Shown here piece after piece: positions 62,942-64,000 of a DNA stretch of 64,000 bases. How positions within the stretch are numbered: the first letter of the stretch is position 1; each line of letters begins with the position of its first letter. Source of the stretch: Rhodospirillaceae bacterium (lineage in GTDB: Bacteria; Pseudomonadota; Alphaproteobacteria; SHVP01); contig PBKD01000009.1 in NCBI GenBank assembly GCA_002722055.1, positions 1 through 64,000 of the forward strand. Direction: 5' to 3'. The position numbers and the translations under genes were made by a program. The notes under the pieces were generated by a model. That model saw only the letters and a list, made by a program, of their open reading frames with translations. It did not search any database and was not told the DNA's origin.

Positions 62942-63370
62942 TTAACCAACCACTTCTACTCCAATTGACCTCGCAGAACCTTTAAGCATCTCTACCGCTC
63001 CATCAATATCATTAGCATTTAAATCTGGCATTTTTTTCTCAGCAATTTCCTTTAATTGAGATACAGTGACCTGTCCCGCCGAAGTCCTGCCTACCAGAGA
63101 AGACCCCTTCTTTATTTTTGCAGCTTTTTTTATAAAATAACTAACTGGAGGTTGACGAATTTCAAAACTAAAAGATTTATCAACGTATACCTCTATAGTT
63201 GTTGGAATTGGAACTCCTTGCTCCATGTCCTGAGTTTTAGCATTAAATGCTTTACAAAATTCCATTATATTTATCCCCCTTTGACCAAGAGCTGGACCTA
63301 TTGGAGGAGAAGGGTTAGCCTGACCAGCAGGCACTTGTAATTTTATATACCCATCAACTTTTTTTGCCAT
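62942..63370 (-). CDS. rplK: 50S ribosomal protein L11
   Basis: 142 residues, uL11, base of the GTPase-associated centre. The N-terminal proline-rich [20 protein letters not shown] (about 16-35) is the thiostrepton-site segment. The C-terminal RNA-binding domain ends [12 protein letters not shown]. It lies 75 bp after nusG and 3 bp before rplA. Confidence 0.99.
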   Translation of the reverse strand: MAKKVDGYIKLQVPAGQANPSPPIGPALGQRGINIMEFCKAFNAKTQDMEQGVPIPTTIEVYVDKSFSFEIRQPPVSYFIKKAAKIKKGSSLVGRTSAGQVTVSQLKEIAEKKMPDLNANDIDGAVEMLKGSARSIGVEVVG

Positions 63371-63412
63371 AATTTATCTCTATTACTCTCTATAGTACTT
63401 TTGAAGAATAAA

Positions 63413-63440
63413 ATCATATTTTATATATTCTTTTATACAA
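63413..63440 (-). promoter_or_regulatory. Possible promoter between nusG and rplK
   Basis: TTGTAT (63440-63435), 16 bp and TATGAT (63418-63413) on the minus strand, in the 75-bp gap. The -10 is good and the -35 moderate. A promoter before rplK-rplA is known in several bacteria. The DNA here is very AT-rich, so chance matches are likely. Confidence 0.3.
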
Positions 63441-63445
63441 ATAGA

Positions 63446-63976
63446 TTAAATTTTCTCAACTTGTGTATATTCTAATTCAACAGGAGTTGCACGTCCAAAT
63501 ATAGATACCGCAACTTTTAACCTAGCTCTCTCTTCATCAACTTCCTCCACAATACCATTAAAGGAGGTAAAAGGCCCATCTGCTACCCTTACTTGCTCTC
63601 CAACCTCAAATGTAATTGAAGGTTTTGGTCTTTCTATTCCCTCTTGAACCTGATACATAATTCTATCAATTTCTGTCTTACTTACAGGTGAAGGAGTTGA
63701 CCCGGAACCTAAAAAACCACTGACTTTTGGAGTATTTTTGACTAAATGATAAGTTTCATCAGTCATTTCAATTTTTGCTAAAACATATCCAGGAAAAAAC
63801 TTTCTATCAGAATTTACTTTTTTACCCCTTCTCATTTCAACCACTTCCTCAGTAGGCACCAATACTTCTTCAATGTTTTTGCCAAGACCTTTTGCTTCAG
63901 CTTGATCTTTTATGGATGCCGCTACCTTTTTCTCAAACCCAGAATAAGCTTGAATTATATACCAATGAGAAACCAA
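63446..63976 (-). CDS. nusG: Transcription termination/antitermination protein NusG
   Basis: 176 residues. The NGN domain (about 3-110) begins HWYIIQAYSGFEKKVAASI and binds the polymerase clamp. The KOW domain (about 123-176), with GEQVRVADGPFTSFNGIVEE, contacts Rho or S10. The start is TTG at 63976 with GGGGG at proper distance and no ATG near. It begins 3 bp after the presumed secE stop. With no hairpin terminators apparent in the window, the NusG-Rho link may matter here. Confidence 0.98.
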   Translation of the reverse strand: MVSHWYIIQAYSGFEKKVAASIKDQAEAKGLGKNIEEVLVPTEEVVEMRRGKKVNSDRKFFPGYVLAKIEMTDETYHLVKNTPKVSGFLGSGSTPSPVSKTEIDRIMYQVQEGIERPKPSITFEVGEQVRVADGPFTSFNGIVEEVDEERARLKVAVSIFGRATPVELEYTQVEKI

Positions 63977-63979
63977 ATC

Positions 63980-64000
63980 TTATCCCCCTAAACCTAAAAT
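63980..64000 (-). CDS. secE: SecE, last codons (partial)
   Basis: The minus-strand frame entering at the right edge reads Ile-Leu-Gly-Leu-Gly-Gly then TAA at 63982-63980. Only six codons are visible, so the product cannot be recognised from sequence. The name comes from the near-universal secE-nusG gene order and the 3-bp gap to nusG. Confidence 0.4.
   Translation of the reverse strand: MLGLGG

Overview
The window comes from an AT-rich (roughly one-third G+C by eye) alphaproteobacterium with a compact genome. The alphaproteobacterial signs are the order topA-tail / rnr / Nudix hydrolase / rpmG, an EipB-type (DUF1849) periplasmic protein, a D-Ala-D-Ala carboxypeptidase fused to a SPOR domain, a clpS-clpA pair, zinc-free L33 and S14, and one unbroken secE-nusG to rplQ superoperon. 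Base composition and tight packing suggest a streamlined free-living, possibly marine, lineage; that placement is inference and I cannot name a genus.

Layout. 1-3244 (+): a lysine-rich tail of topoisomerase I built from six 15-bp repeats, then RNase R, a Nudix hydrolase and L33. 3248-8493: an EipB-like envelope protein, a RidA-family protein, a FemAB/GNAT-like protein, and clpS-clpA. 8494-15088: an SPOR-domain PBP5-like carboxypeptidase (+), then on the minus strand a VWA protein, a membrane J-domain protein and galU, ugd and a phosphohexomutase, which together supply UDP-glucose and UDP-glucuronate. 15184-21213: the only accessory-looking stretch, with an LhgO-like oxidoreductase, a PHBH-fold monooxygenase, a cysteine-poor Asp/Glu-racemase-fold protein, a DsbA-fold isomerase, a thiolase and a DMT permease. 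21205-26467: MgtE, the MaeB malic enzyme, tRNA-Leu(GAG), an isolated fliN, lipB and acylphosphatase.

26192-64000 is one continuous minus-strand block. Transcription runs from high to low coordinates: secE(partial)-nusG-rplKAJL-rpoBC, the str operon (rpsL-rpsG-fusA-tuf), S10, spc with secY-adk, alpha (rpsM-rpsK-rpoA-rplQ), then degP-rarA-crcB-rluC, and finally pccB-pccA-acyP. Two strong sigma70-type promoters stand inside it, before rpsL and before rpsM. Both carry a GC-rich discriminator right after the -10, as expected for stringently controlled ribosomal promoters. An L10-type RNA leader precedes rplJ.

I see no CRISPR array, insertion sequence, prophage, toxin-antitoxin pair or defence island. 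The window is mostly core housekeeping DNA. Points worth following are the paired promoters, the str leader with two competing hairpins, the absence of terminator space at all six convergent gene ends, the VWA/J-domain pair, the small catabolic cluster and the orphan fliN.
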